In this document: piece after piece, positions 46,202 to 54,669 of the stretch
How the letters are laid out: the number at the start of each line of letters is the position of its first letter
Numbering within the stretch: position 1 is the stretch's first letter
Assembly: GCA_943788515.1 (NCBI GenBank)
Contig: CALSQM010000011.1
Span: 1-64,000, forward strand
DNA length: 64,000 nt
Source: an uncultured SAR86 cluster bacterium
GTDB taxonomy: Bacteria; Pseudomonadota; Gammaproteobacteria; Magnimaribacterales; D2472
Reading direction: 5' to 3'
Notes under the pieces: model-generated
Database searches by the model: none
Told to the model about the DNA's origin: nothing
The model's input: the letters and a program-made list of their open reading frames with translations, nothing else
Made by a program: the position numbers and the translations under genes

Positions 46202-47551
46202 ATGAAGGAACAAGAACAAATAACCTCAATTAGCCTCAAGCAATATGCTGAAGAGTCTTATCTTAACTATGCAATGTATGTCATTTTAGATAGAGCTTTG
46301 CCTAATATTGGAGATGGCCTTAAGCCTGTTCAAAGAAGAATACTCTATGCAATGTCTGAGCTTGGGCTTGATGCTGGCTCAAAGTACAAAAAATCAGCAA
46401 GAACTGTTGGAGATGTAATAGGAAAATTTCATCCCCATGGAGACGGTGCTGCATATGAAGCCATGGTTTTAATGGCTCAAAATTTCTCATTCAAATACCC
46501 TTTTGTAGATGGTCAAGGTAACTGGGGTTCCCAGGATGATCCAAAATCTTTTGCCGCAATGAGGTATACAGAATCTAAGTTAACTAAATTTGCAAATCTT
46601 TTAATCTCTGAATTGAAGTCTGGAACAGTCGATTGGCAGCCTAATTTTGATGGCTCTCTTTTAGAGCCAGTAATTTTTCCAGCCAAACTCCCGTCTATTT
46701 TATTGAATGGCACTTCTGGAATTGCAGTAGGAATGGCAACAGATATTCCATCTCATAATATTAATGAAATTATTGATGCCACAGTGCATCTTATTGATAA
46801 TCCAAAATCACAGTTGGTTGATTTACTAAAGATAATTAATGGCCCTGATTTCTCAAATAATTCGCCAATAATCGCTAGCAAAGATGAGTTGAATGAAATT
46901 TATTCGACTGGAAAAGGCGGCTTTAAAGCTCAAGCCCAATGGGCGCAAGATAAGAATCAAATCGTTATCAACGCATTACCTTATCAAGCATCTGGATCTA
47001 AAATTTTAGAGCAAATAGCTGATCAAATGCTTAAGAAAAAAATTCCAATGGTAGTTGATCTTACTGACGAAGGAGACCACAAGGAGCCAGTAAGGCTTGT
47101 CATAACTTTAAAATCGAACAGAGTAAATGCTGAAGATGTAATGAATCACCTTTTTGCATCAACTGATTTACAAAAAAACTATAGAGTAAATATGAATTTG
47201 ATTTCATTGAAAGGTGGACCAAAAGTTTTCTCCCTAGCCGATTTATTGAAAGAATGGTTAGTCTTTAGAAAAGAAACTGTAACAAGAAAACTTGAACATA
47301 GACTCGACCAGGTAAACGATAGGCTGCATATCCTTGAGGGGTTATTAATTGTTTATTTAGATTTGGATAAAGTAATAAAGATTATTAGAGAATCAGATGA
47401 GCCAAAGAAAGATATTATTACAGCTTTTAAACTTTCTGATATCCAGGCAAATGCAATCCTTGAGATTAGGTTAAGGCAACTAGCCAAGCTGGAACAAATC
47501 AAGTTAGAACAAGAAAGAGATGCTTTGGGAGCAGAACAAACTAGATATTGA
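46202..47551 (+). CDS. parC: Topoisomerase IV subunit A, N-terminal part (frameshifted)
   Basis: Breakage-reunion subunit. The first 442 codons are normal Par[30 protein letters not shown], the quinolone-region [13 protein letters not shown], the active-site tyrosine in [10 protein letters not shown] and the coiled-coil end [21 protein letters not shown]. The frame then runs into TGA at 47549. Dropping one G from GGG at 47527-47529 joins it to the next frame (DAL-EQNKLDI) and gives a 751-residue ParC, the usual size. As ParC is essential, sequence error is the most likely cause. Confidence 0.9.
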   Translation: MKEQEQITSISLKQYAEESYLNYAMYVILDRALPNIGDGLKPVQRRILYAMSELGLDAGSKYKKSARTVGDVIGKFHPHGDGAAYEAMVLMAQNFSFKYPFVDGQGNWGSQDDPKSFAAMRYTESKLTKFANLLISELKSGTVDWQPNFDGSLLEPVIFPAKLPSILLNGTSGIAVGMATDIPSHNINEIIDATVHLIDNPKSQLVDLLKIINGPDFSNNSPIIASKDELNEIYSTGKGGFKAQAQWAQDKNQIVINALPYQASGSKILEQIADQMLKKKIPMVVDLTDEGDHKEPVRLVITLKSNRVNAEDVMNHLFASTDLQKNYRVNMNLISLKGGPKVFSLADLLKEWLVFRKETVTRKLEHRLDQVNDRLHILEGLLIVYLDLDKVIKIIRESDEPKKDIITAFKLSDIQANAILEIRLRQLAKLEQIKLEQERDALGAEQTRY

Positions 47552-48458
47552 AAAAATACTAAGTTCTAAGACAAGACTTAAAACATTAATTAAAAATGAG
47601 CTTATTGAAATAAAAGATGAGTTTGGAGAAGAAAGAAAATCTCCAATAAAAGAAGCAACAGAAGCTAAAGTTTTCTCTGAAGAGGAAACTCTTGTCACTG
47701 AACCTATTACAGTAGTCTTGTCTGCAGCTGGCTGGATCAGAAGTGCCAAAGGCCATGAGATAGACCCCAGCTCACTTTCCTATAGGGGAGAAGATGTACT
47801 TCAAGATTATGGAAGAGGAAAGAGCAATCAAGTTTCAGTTTTTCTTGACTCAAATGGGAAGGCTTACTCACTTGCAAGTCACTCTCTTCCATCTGCTAGA
47901 GGAATGGGTGACCCTATTACCGGAAGGGTATCTGCAGATTCTGGAGTAAAGTTCATTTCTTCATTGATTGGTAATGATGAAGACAAATTCATGATTATGA
48001 ATACTGCTGGATATGGTTATATTTCAGAGTTTAAAAATATGGTTTCTAATAAGAAGTCAGGAAAAGCATTTATGAAAATTCCTCATGAAGCAGACCTTCT
48101 TAAAGCCATTAAAGTAAGAGATGATCATTTGTATATAGCAGCAGTTTCAAATATTGGCAGACTTTTAATTTTTAAGATTGATGAATTGCCAATTCTTGGA
48201 AAGGGCAAAGGGAATAAAATAATAAATATACCAACCGCTAAATTTATAGCAAAAGAAGAGTTAATGACTCATGCGCAACTTGTTTCTGAGGCTAGCTCTT
48301 TGAGGATTGAAAGCGGGAAGAGATTCCTCACTTTAAAACTTAAAGATCTAGAAAACTATATTTCTACAAGAGCAAAAAGGGGTAACATGCTTCCACAAGG
48401 ATATAGAAAGGTAGATAAAATGATCGAAGAGGTTGAACTAGAAGTTAAAGAAGACTGA
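47520..48458 (+). CDS. parC: Topoisomerase IV subunit A, C-terminal part (frameshifted)
   Basis: Carries the rest of the coiled coil ([13 protein letters not shown]) and the C-terminal DNA-wrapping beta-pinwheel with five to six blade-like repeats: [51 protein letters not shown] and [14 protein letters not shown]. Those match ParC rather than GyrA (no GyrA box). The ATG at 47520 is only an accident of the shifted frame; real continuity is from 47529. The 3' end overlaps convergent argD by 14 nt. Confidence 0.88.
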   Translation: MLWEQNKLDIEKILSSKTRLKTLIKNELIEIKDEFGEERKSPIKEATEAKVFSEEETLVTEPITVVLSAAGWIRSAKGHEIDPSSLSYRGEDVLQDYGRGKSNQVSVFLDSNGKAYSLASHSLPSARGMGDPITGRVSADSGVKFISSLIGNDEDKFMIMNTAGYGYISEFKNMVSNKKSGKAFMKIPHEADLLKAIKVRDDHLYIAAVSNIGRLLIFKIDELPILGKGKGNKIINIPTAKFIAKEELMTHAQLVSEASSLRIESGKRFLTLKLKDLENYISTRAKRGNMLPQGYRKVDKMIEEVELEVKED

Positions 48459-49266
48459 TTATAGATTTCTCAAAGATTTTCAGACCCTCATCAACTAGCT
48501 CATTTTCTATTATTAGGCTTGGAGAAAACCTAACAGTAGATGCATTCGCCTTGAGAATCATCAACCCATTATCATGAGATTTTTTTATTAAATCATCTAT
48601 TTGAATTTTGCTATCCTTGTTTACCTCCACCCCGACCCATAAACCAGCAGAAGTTATTTTTTCAAAACATTTGTGCTTCTCATTTATTTTATTCAACAAA
48701 TTGATAAATCTAACTTCTTTCTTTAAAACCTGATTTAAAAATGATTTTTTAGAAATGGTATCTATAACTTCATTACCTATGGCACATGCAATTGGGCCTC
48801 CTCCAAAAGTCGTGCCATGAGACCCTGCCGACATATGTTTTGAAACTTTATCTGAAGTAAGAATGCCTCCTAGTGGGAAGCCATTAGATATACCTTTAGC
48901 AAAACAAAGAATATCAGGAGTAATGTTAAATTGCTCATAGGCAAAGAGTGTTCCAGTCCTACCAATCCCAGATTGAACTTCATCAATTATGACAAGTGCC
49001 TTATGTTTTTTTGCAAGTTTCTTTATTTTTGCTATAAATTTTTTATCTGCTTTTGTTATTCCAGATTGCCATTGAACCAGTTCTAAGATAACCGCTGCCG
49101 TCTTATCTGAAAAAACCTTTTCTAGATTACTAATGTCATTATATGGATGATTTTTTATCCCTCTAGGCAGAGGCGCAAAACCCTCTGTAAGATGCTTAGC
49201 TTTAGCTAAAGCTATACCAAGCATAGTTCTTCCATGAAATGACGTTGAAAATGAAATGACTCTCAT
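48445..49266 (-). CDS. argD: Acetylornithine aminotransferase, C-terminal part (frameshifted)
   Basis: C-terminal two thirds of a class III PLP aminotransferase. SFHGRTMLGIALAKAK, the PLP Asp/Val pair in VIIDEVQSGIGRTG, the Schiff-base lysine in CFAKGISNGFPLGGIL and TFGGGPIACAIGNEV are present and match ArgD, which converts N-acetylglutamate semialdehyde to N-acetylornithine (arginine) and also serves in lysine synthesis. The ATG at 49266 is internal. The N-terminal part lies in another frame upstream. Confidence 0.86.
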   Translation of the reverse strand: MRVISFSTSFHGRTMLGIALAKAKHLTEGFAPLPRGIKNHPYNDISNLEKVFSDKTAAVILELVQWQSGITKADKKFIAKIKKLAKKHKALVIIDEVQSGIGRTGTLFAYEQFNITPDILCFAKGISNGFPLGGILTSDKVSKHMSAGSHGTTFGGGPIACAIGNEVIDTISKKSFLNQVLKKEVRFINLLNKINEKHKCFEKITSAGLWVGVEVNKDSKIQIDDLIKKSHDNGLMILKANASTVRFSPSLIIENELVDEGLKIFEKSIISLL

Positions 49267-49645
49267 TTTTATTTTTATTAAATGTTGATGAGCAAAATTT
49301 TCTTGCTATCTTAACTGCAGCCTCAATTGACTCTGCCCCTGAATTGCAAAAAAATACTTTATCTGCAAAAGAATTCTTGCATAACTTTTTTGCCAAAGTA
49401 ACTGAGGGCTCATTTATGTATAGATTTGATAAATGCCAAAGCTCCTCAGATTGCTTTTTAAGAATTTTTATTAGATCTTTATTTGAATGACCAAGGTTGG
49501 TGACGGCAATGCCTGCCGTGAAATCAATATATTTCTTATTATTTAGGTCCCATACATGCGAGCCACTTGCTTTTTTTACAACAAAATCTGCAGGAGCGTA
49601 AAAAGGCACCATATAATTAGTATATTCTTTAATTATTTCTTTCAT
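49202..49645 (-). CDS. argD: Acetylornithine aminotransferase, N-terminal part (frameshifted)
   Basis: Starts at ATG 49645 (MKEIIKEYTNYMVPFYAP; upstream frame extension not supported). It contains DLNNKKYIDFTAGIAVTNLGHS and FCNSGAESIEAAVKIARKF. After STFNKNK the frame goes wrong. Removing one A from either A5 run (49266-49270 or 49272-49276 on this strand) joins it to RVISFSTSFHGRT of the other part and gives about 399 residues, the normal ArgD size. The start is 14 nt from the divergent DUF2244 gene. Confidence 0.85.
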   Translation of the reverse strand: MKEIIKEYTNYMVPFYAPADFVVKKASGSHVWDLNNKKYIDFTAGIAVTNLGHSNKDLIKILKKQSEELWHLSNLYINEPSVTLAKKLCKNSFADKVFFCNSGAESIEAAVKIARKFCSSTFNKNKNESHFIFNVISWKNYAWYSFS

Positions 49646-49659
49646 AAATATATTGTATC

Positions 49660-50160
49660 GTGGTTTCAGTTCAAAAATTAAATGACCAAAAATTTCTAAT
49701 ATCTTTAAAACCAAACAGCTCACTCATTGGTGTTAATAGAATAATATTTATTTCTAGTATATCTATTGTATGCGGTGGCATAGCATTGATATTTTTCTTT
49801 TTTGGAGCAACGCTCATTTTGCCTTTTGCTGGTTTAGAGCTTGGCATTCTATTCACTGCATTTTATTTAAGTTTTAAATGGAGTGATAAAAAAGAAAAAA
49901 TATTTATTTCTCAAGATCTTGTAACTATAGAAAAAGGCTCTAATTATGCTGAATATAAATGGGAAGAGTTCAGGTCATTTACCTCTTTCCAGGTTTCAAA
50001 AGATAGAAGAGAACTTCTTAAACTAAGCTTTAGATCTAAAGGCGAGGATGTTGAGGTTGGTAGCTTTCTAAATGAAGATGATAAAAATGTATTAATAGAA
50101 GAGCTAACTCAGATTATAGATACATTAAATCTTGATTCCTTCTCAAACCCAGAGCTTTAA
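49660..50160 (+). CDS. DUF2244 membrane protein
   Basis: 166 residues starting at GTG. Two adjacent hydrophobic helices (about 29-50 and 50-70) around LPFAGLELGILFTAFYLS, which is the DUF2244 signature, then a soluble part with KWEEFRSFTSF and RSKGEDVEVGSFLNEDDK. Function is unknown; the family is often found near cytochrome oxidase genes, which is not the case here. The 3' end overlaps the convergent phosphofructokinase gene by 18 nt, and it is intact although both neighbours carry frameshifts. Confidence 0.82.
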   Translation: MVSVQKLNDQKFLISLKPNSSLIGVNRIIFISSISIVCGGIALIFFFFGATLILPFAGLELGILFTAFYLSFKWSDKKEKIFISQDLVTIEKGSNYAEYKWEEFRSFTSFQVSKDRRELLKLSFRSKGEDVEVGSFLNEDDKNVLIEELTQIIDTLNLDSFSNPEL

Positions 50161-51151
50161 TTTCTTTTTAACTTCTTTTAGTTTTAATTCTTTTATTTCA
50201 GGGATGCCATTTCTAAAATTTGGAAATGATTCTCCCTGTATTAATGGCATAAGATATGCAATTGCCTTTGGGGTAACATCCATGCCATTTTTAGCTATAA
50301 AAGATTTTGGTAATTTCTTTTCTAAATTAGCTATTTTTGCCAGTGGAGCTGGTTCAATTGTCCAGCTATATTTTTTAGTTTTACCTCTAACTATTATGGG
50401 CATAACACCATTCATGCCTTCTACCGCATACTGAACTGCCTTGGCCCCAACAGCCATAGCTTGTTCTAGGTCTGTTTTGGAGGCAATATGTCGTGCACTT
50501 CTTTGAAGATAGTCAGAAACAGCCCAATGATTTTTTAGTTTTAATTTATCAGTAATTAAGTTGGCAATATAAGGCGCAACTCCACCAAGTTGAGCATGAC
50601 CAAATGCATCTTTTGTTGCTGATTCTGAAAGAAATTTGTTCTTATTATTTTTCAACCCTTCGGATACCACAACAACACAGTAGCCATTTTTTTTAACAAC
50701 ACTTTTAACTTCTGCTAGAAATTTTTTTTGATTGAAGGTTATCTCAGGTAATAAAATTATATGAGGCGCATCTCCTTTTTCTTTTCTTGCAAGAGAAGAT
50801 GCAGCTGCCATCCAGCCAGCATGCCTGCCCATAACTTCTAATATAAAAACTTTTGTTGATGTTGCTGCCATTGACTGAACATCTAATGAGGCTTCTAGAG
50901 TTGATGTTGCTATATATTTAGCCGCCGACCCAAATCCAGGACAGCAGTCTGTTAATACCAAATCGTTATCAACAGTTTTTGGAATGGCTATACAGTTAAT
51001 TGGATAGTTTAATTTTTTACTTATCTGTGAAACTTTAAATGCAGTATCAGCTGAATCATTACCACCATTGTAAAAAAAATATCCTATATTGTGCGCCTTA
51101 AAAACATCAATAAGCCTTTTATACTCTCTTTCGCTTGATTCAAGATTCTTT
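50143..51151 (-). CDS. pfp: PPi-type 6-phosphofructokinase, C-terminal part (frameshifted)
   Basis: Main part of a phosphofructokinase. Reading from the restored junction at 51151 gives KNLESSEREYKRLIDVFKAH, then YNGGNDSADTAF, IPKTVDND, TDCCPGFGS, LEVMGRHAGWMAA and the DYLQRSARHI region. The Asp in GGND and the Lys in PKTVDND are the residues that distinguish pyrophosphate-dependent from ATP-dependent enzymes. The TTG at 50961 used by a simple open-frame call is internal. The reaction is reversible, so the enzyme could serve glycolysis and gluconeogenesis. Confidence 0.85.
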
Positions 51152-51394
51152 TAACTTAAACCTACATGACCCAAAAGCCCCACCAGGCCTATATTTCAAT
51201 GACTCTAATGCAGATATTGATTCTTTTGATGTATCTATAAGTTCCTCATGCAGCGCACCCAATATTCCATTCTTGCCTGCATAAATTTTACCGATATCTT
51301 TATGCTTCTTGGCCTCTAAAATTAGAGCACTAGCTGTAGCATTTATAACTGCGGTAACGCCGCCGGATTGAGCATAAAATGCATTTTTTTTCAT
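51140..51394 (-). CDS. pfp: PPi-type 6-phosphofructokinase, N-terminal part (frameshifted)
   Basis: First 81 codons: MKKNAFYAQSGGVTAVINAT (PFK glycine loop in its PPi-type form), GKIYAGKNGILGAL and PGGAFGSCRFKLK. The frame then stops after KES. Removing one A from the A4 run at 51149-51152 (minus strand) restores FKLK-NLESSE and joins the C-terminal part for a protein of about 416 residues, normal for this group. ATG at 51394 is 53 nt from divergent mpl. Confidence 0.85.
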   Translation of the reverse strand: MKKNAFYAQSGGVTAVINATASALILEAKKHKDIGKIYAGKNGILGALHEELIDTSKESISALESLKYRPGGAFGSCRFKLKES

Positions 51395-51447
51395 TTTTTC
51401 TCCATCAAATGTACTGAAATAAAAATATGTAAAGTATTATAACTAAT

Positions 51448-52758
51448 ATGCGAATACATATCTTAGGAATCTGCGGAACCTTTATGGGTGGCCTTGCTCA
51501 GATACTTAAAGAGTCAGGGCATGAAATATCTGGATCAGATATTCAATTTTATCCTCCCATGTCAGACTATCTTGATAGCTTTGATATTGAAATGATAAAG
51601 GGCTATGACATAAAAAGCATGCCAGATGCCGACTTGTATGTGATTGGTAATGCGCTTTCTAGAGGCAATGAATCCGTTGAGTATATTTTGTCCAATTCTC
51701 TTCCGTATAAGTCAGGCCCTGAAATGCTTGGAGAGATTCTAAAAAATAAAAAAGTTTTGGCTGTATCTGGAACGCATGGCAAAACAACAACCTCATATAT
51801 GTTGACTCATATTATGTTAGATCAGGGTAGGGATATCGGTTTTCTAGTTGGTGGAATATCAAATAATATATCTGGCTCTGCATCCCTTGGGTCAGATACA
51901 ACTTTTGTGATTGAGGCAGATGAATATGATTCTGCATTTTTTGATAAAAGGTCAAAATTTATCCACTATTCACCAAGCACTATAGTTATCAATAATATTG
52001 AATTTGATCATGCTGATATTTTTAATAATTTAGATGACATTAAAAGACAATTCCACCATCTAATTAAAATAATTCCATCAAATGGAAATGTTATTTATTT
52101 TGCTGATGATAAAAATATAAGAGATCTTATTGATATGGGAATTTGGTCAAATCAGATAGCAATTAATAATAATGCTCATTCAATTGAGGCAGTTTATTCT
52201 GATAAGACTCTAAAATATGAAGGAAGTATTTATTCATTAAGTGAGTTACCTTTAATAGGCGAACATAATTTTAAAAACTACATTGCGGCTATTTTGGCAG
52301 CAAAGTCAGATGGAGTTCAAATTCAAGATTCCATTAAATCATTAGCTAGCTTTGATGGCGTAAAAAGAAGATTGGAACATATAGGAAGTTTTGATGGTAT
52401 AGAAATTTATGATGATTTTGCTCATCATCCAACCGCAATAGAATTTTCTTCTAATGCCCTTGTAACAAAAAATCCATCAAAAAAAATACTTGGTCTCATT
52501 GAGTTAGGTTCCAATACTATGTCTGGAGGGTCTCATGGCTTATCCTTGGTAGAGTCTGCAAAATCTTTGACCCATGTTATCTGGCTAGATCATAATAATG
52601 TCTTATCAGAGAATTCTAGTATTGAATCTACAAACAACACTGAAGATTTTATTTCTTTGGCGATGTCTGCTATCTTAGATTATGATGTTGTTATTTTGAT
52701 GACCAACAAAGATAGTCAAAAAATACTAAAACCTATTAAAGATTATTTTGAAAAATAA
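51448..52758 (+). CDS. mpl: UDP-MurNAc:L-Ala-gamma-D-Glu-meso-DAP ligase
   Basis: 436-residue Mur ligase that reattaches recovered tripeptide to UDP-MurNAc in murein recycling. The N-terminal HILGICGTFMGGLAQIL is the Mpl form of the UDP-binding loop; ATP loop SGTHGKTTTSYML; FVIEADEYDSAFFDKRSKF; NNIEFDHADIF; and YDDFAHHPTAIE in the C-terminal domain. It is a little shorter than E. coli Mpl (457). Together with anmK it indicates retained recycling. It overlaps the following LON-domain gene by 11 nt. Confidence 0.94.
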   Translation: MRIHILGICGTFMGGLAQILKESGHEISGSDIQFYPPMSDYLDSFDIEMIKGYDIKSMPDADLYVIGNALSRGNESVEYILSNSLPYKSGPEMLGEILKNKKVLAVSGTHGKTTTSYMLTHIMLDQGRDIGFLVGGISNNISGSASLGSDTTFVIEADEYDSAFFDKRSKFIHYSPSTIVINNIEFDHADIFNNLDDIKRQFHHLIKIIPSNGNVIYFADDKNIRDLIDMGIWSNQIAINNNAHSIEAVYSDKTLKYEGSIYSLSELPLIGEHNFKNYIAAILAAKSDGVQIQDSIKSLASFDGVKRRLEHIGSFDGIEIYDDFAHHPTAIEFSSNALVTKNPSKKILGLIELGSNTMSGGSHGLSLVESAKSLTHVIWLDHNNVLSENSSIESTNNTEDFISLAMSAILDYDVVILMTNKDSQKILKPIKDYFEK

Positions 52759-53338
52759 TAATTTACCGGTTTTTCCTTTAGGAATAGTAGCGCTTCCAGG
52801 CAGCATTCAATCTCTTCAAATTTTTGAACCTAGATATATTCAAATGGTTAAAACATGCTTATCCCAGAACCATGGATTTGTGATTGTTTTTAATGCAAGC
52901 AATGAATCACAAGACAATTTCAATTTCTCTAAGAAGGGGAGTTTTGTTGAAATCATAGACTTTAATAATTTACCAAATGGCCTTCTTGGAATAACTGTAA
53001 AATCTATAAATAAGGTGATAATCAGTAACATATGCCAATTAGAAGATGGTCTACATATTGCTGACATAAGGCCACAGGTTGATCCAGAAGTTGATAACCA
53101 AGCAGTTTTGGCAGAGTATCCTGAGATATCAAGCATTCTTTCTCAGCTCATAAAACACCCTAAGATTATCAATCTTTCTATTAAAGTTGATTTTAGTTCT
53201 GCTGACTCTGTTGCATATCACTTAGCGGGTCTCATACCTCTAAGCTCTAGTGAAAAACAAAAACTTTTAGAAGCATACGATGCGGCACAGCGTATGAGAA
53301 TCCTTTCAGATTATATAGAAAAGATTTCTGATAATTAA
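52748..53338 (+). CDS. LON N-terminal (PUA-like) substrate-binding domain protein
   Basis: 196-residue stand-alone LON substrate-binding domain with no ATPase or protease part. It starts LPVFPLGIVALPGSIQSLQIFEPRYIQMV, the typical first strands, and ends in helices with LIPLSSSEKQKLLEAYDAAQRM. The family is widespread in gammaproteobacteria, with unknown function. It is translationally linked to mpl (11-nt overlap) and converges on a PGPGW-like membrane gene 5 nt away. Confidence 0.85.
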   Translation: MKNNNLPVFPLGIVALPGSIQSLQIFEPRYIQMVKTCLSQNHGFVIVFNASNESQDNFNFSKKGSFVEIIDFNNLPNGLLGITVKSINKVIISNICQLEDGLHIADIRPQVDPEVDNQAVLAEYPEISSILSQLIKHPKIINLSIKVDFSSADSVAYHLAGLIPLSSSEKQKLLEAYDAAQRMRILSDYIEKISDN

Positions 53339-53343
53339 ATTAC

Positions 53344-53775
53344 TTATCTTCTTAATTTTATTGGCGGCTTATTTGACTTGGCTCTAAGCCAGTTGATAGA
53401 TTTAAAAACCGCAGGTATCTTTATAAATTTTTTTTCAATATAGTATTTTCCTGGGTAATTACTAAGCATTAACCCAATAATAATTGTAAATAAACCTTGC
53501 CCAGGCAATACAAGCATCATAACTCCCCCAATAACAAGAGAATACCCTAAGATATTTTTTATGATTAGAACCAAATACCACAAGAAAGAATTATTGACCC
53601 TAAACTTTGATGTGTTTTTTCTTATAAAATAATCACTTGGTATTAACCCAGCAAGCCATCTCATGCTTACAAGACTAAATAAAAAGATAAATAAAGATAT
53701 TGAGCTCAGCCAAAGTATAAGGCCTTTATAAGGCTCAAAAAAAATTACGACGGTATTCAGAGCATTAAAATCCAT
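53344..53775 (-). CDS. Small membrane protein, PGPGW-like
   Basis: 143 residues, about three helices (17-40, 66-84, 84-105). The segment GGVMMLVLPGQGLFTIIIGLML resembles the PGPGW transmembrane family, with PGQG in place of PGPG, followed by a basic tail (KSNKPPIKLRR). Function is unknown. Transcribed alone, between the LON-domain gene and rsfS. Confidence 0.6.
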   Translation of the reverse strand: MDFNALNTVVIFFEPYKGLILWLSSISLFIFLFSLVSMRWLAGLIPSDYFIRKNTSKFRVNNSFLWYLVLIIKNILGYSLVIGGVMMLVLPGQGLFTIIIGLMLSNYPGKYYIEKKFIKIPAVFKSINWLRAKSNKPPIKLRR

Positions 53776-53859
53776 AATTACCCACCTTTTTAATTAATAA
53801 TGATTTAGTATAGCAATGACTAAAAATAAATTTAAAAAATAGATAAATATACAATAATT

Positions 53860-54204
53860 TTGTTAAAAAGAGCCTTAAATCATATTTGTACTGAAACTCT
53901 CAGCAATAATAAAGCCGAAAATGTAATATCACTCGATATTAAGGGCATTTCTTCTTTTGCTGATAACATCATTATTGCCAGCGCAACATCAAACAGGCAT
54001 GCAAAATCGCTATCTGAAAAACTTATTGAGGAAATAAAAGCTAATAAAATTAGCATTATTGGAGTAGAAGGAAAGATAGAATCAGGATGGATATTGGTAG
54101 ACTGTGGCGAGGTTGTAGTAAATATTATGAAAAATGATATTAGAGAGTTTTATGACTTAGAAGGTCTTTGGGGCGAAAATACCCTAATTGATTCTTCGAA
54201 ATAA
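53860..54204 (+). CDS. rsfS: Ribosomal silencing factor RsfS
   Basis: 114-residue DUF143/Iojap protein that binds L14 and stops subunit joining when nutrients are low. Conserved parts: VISLDIKGISSFADNIIIASATSNRHAKSL in two blocks and WILVDCGEVVVNIM, then REFYDLEGLWG. The start is TTG. It begins the rsfS-rlmH-mrdA-mrdB-mltB-dacA operon; nadD, usually just upstream, is not here. Confidence 0.94.
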   Translation: MLKRALNHICTETLSNNKAENVISLDIKGISSFADNIIIASATSNRHAKSLSEKLIEEIKANKISIIGVEGKIESGWILVDCGEVVVNIMKNDIREFYDLEGLWGENTLIDSSK

Positions 54205-54669
54205 ATGCTCTTAAATATTATAAGTGTTGGTAACCAACCCTCACCTTGGGAGTCAACAGGAATAGAGTATTACACTAAGCAGATTCCAAAAGAAATCAGT
54301 CTTAACTGTATAAATGTAAAGGGGCAGCAGCACCCTAAGAGATCTATAAAGGAAGTTTTAAAACTTGAATCCAAACTAATCTCTTCCAAAATAGATCCCA
54401 ATGGATATATTGTTTGCTGGGATTCAAAAGGAGAAATGTTAGATAATTTTGAATTCAGTAAATTTTTTGAAGAATCTTTGCTTCAGAACATGAAGCTTTA
54501 TTTTATAATTGGCGGTTCTTTTGGACTACCACTCGATATTCTTGGTAAATCTAATAAGATAATATCTATATCAAGCCTTACATTGCCTCACAGACTTTTT
54601 AAGATAGTTCTTTTAGAACAAATCTTTAGGTCTTTTTCAATTCTTAAAAACCTTCCATACCACAAATGA
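54205..54669 (+). CDS. rlmH: 23S rRNA (pseudouridine1915-N3)-methyltransferase RlmH
   Basis: 154-residue SPOUT methyltransferase acting on 23S helix 69. The AdoMet knot is FIIGGSFGLPLDIL and the C-terminus has the family ending SLTLPHRLFKIVLLEQIF with YHK as the last residues. Its ATG follows the rsfS stop directly and its stop overlaps mrdA (ATGA), so translation is coupled along the operon. Confidence 0.95.
   Translation: MLLNIISVGNQPSPWESTGIEYYTKQIPKEISLNCINVKGQQHPKRSIKEVLKLESKLISSKIDPNGYIVCWDSKGEMLDNFEFSKFFEESLLQNMKLYFIIGGSFGLPLDILGKSNKIISISSLTLPHRLFKIVLLEQIFRSFSILKNLPYHK

Noticed and set aside
47500..47560. Programmed +1 frameshifting in parC
   Set aside because: No Shine-Dalgarno-like stimulator or in-frame slippery stop as in prfB. 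ParC is not known to use it, and argD and pfp nearby have the same error type, so sequence error is simpler.
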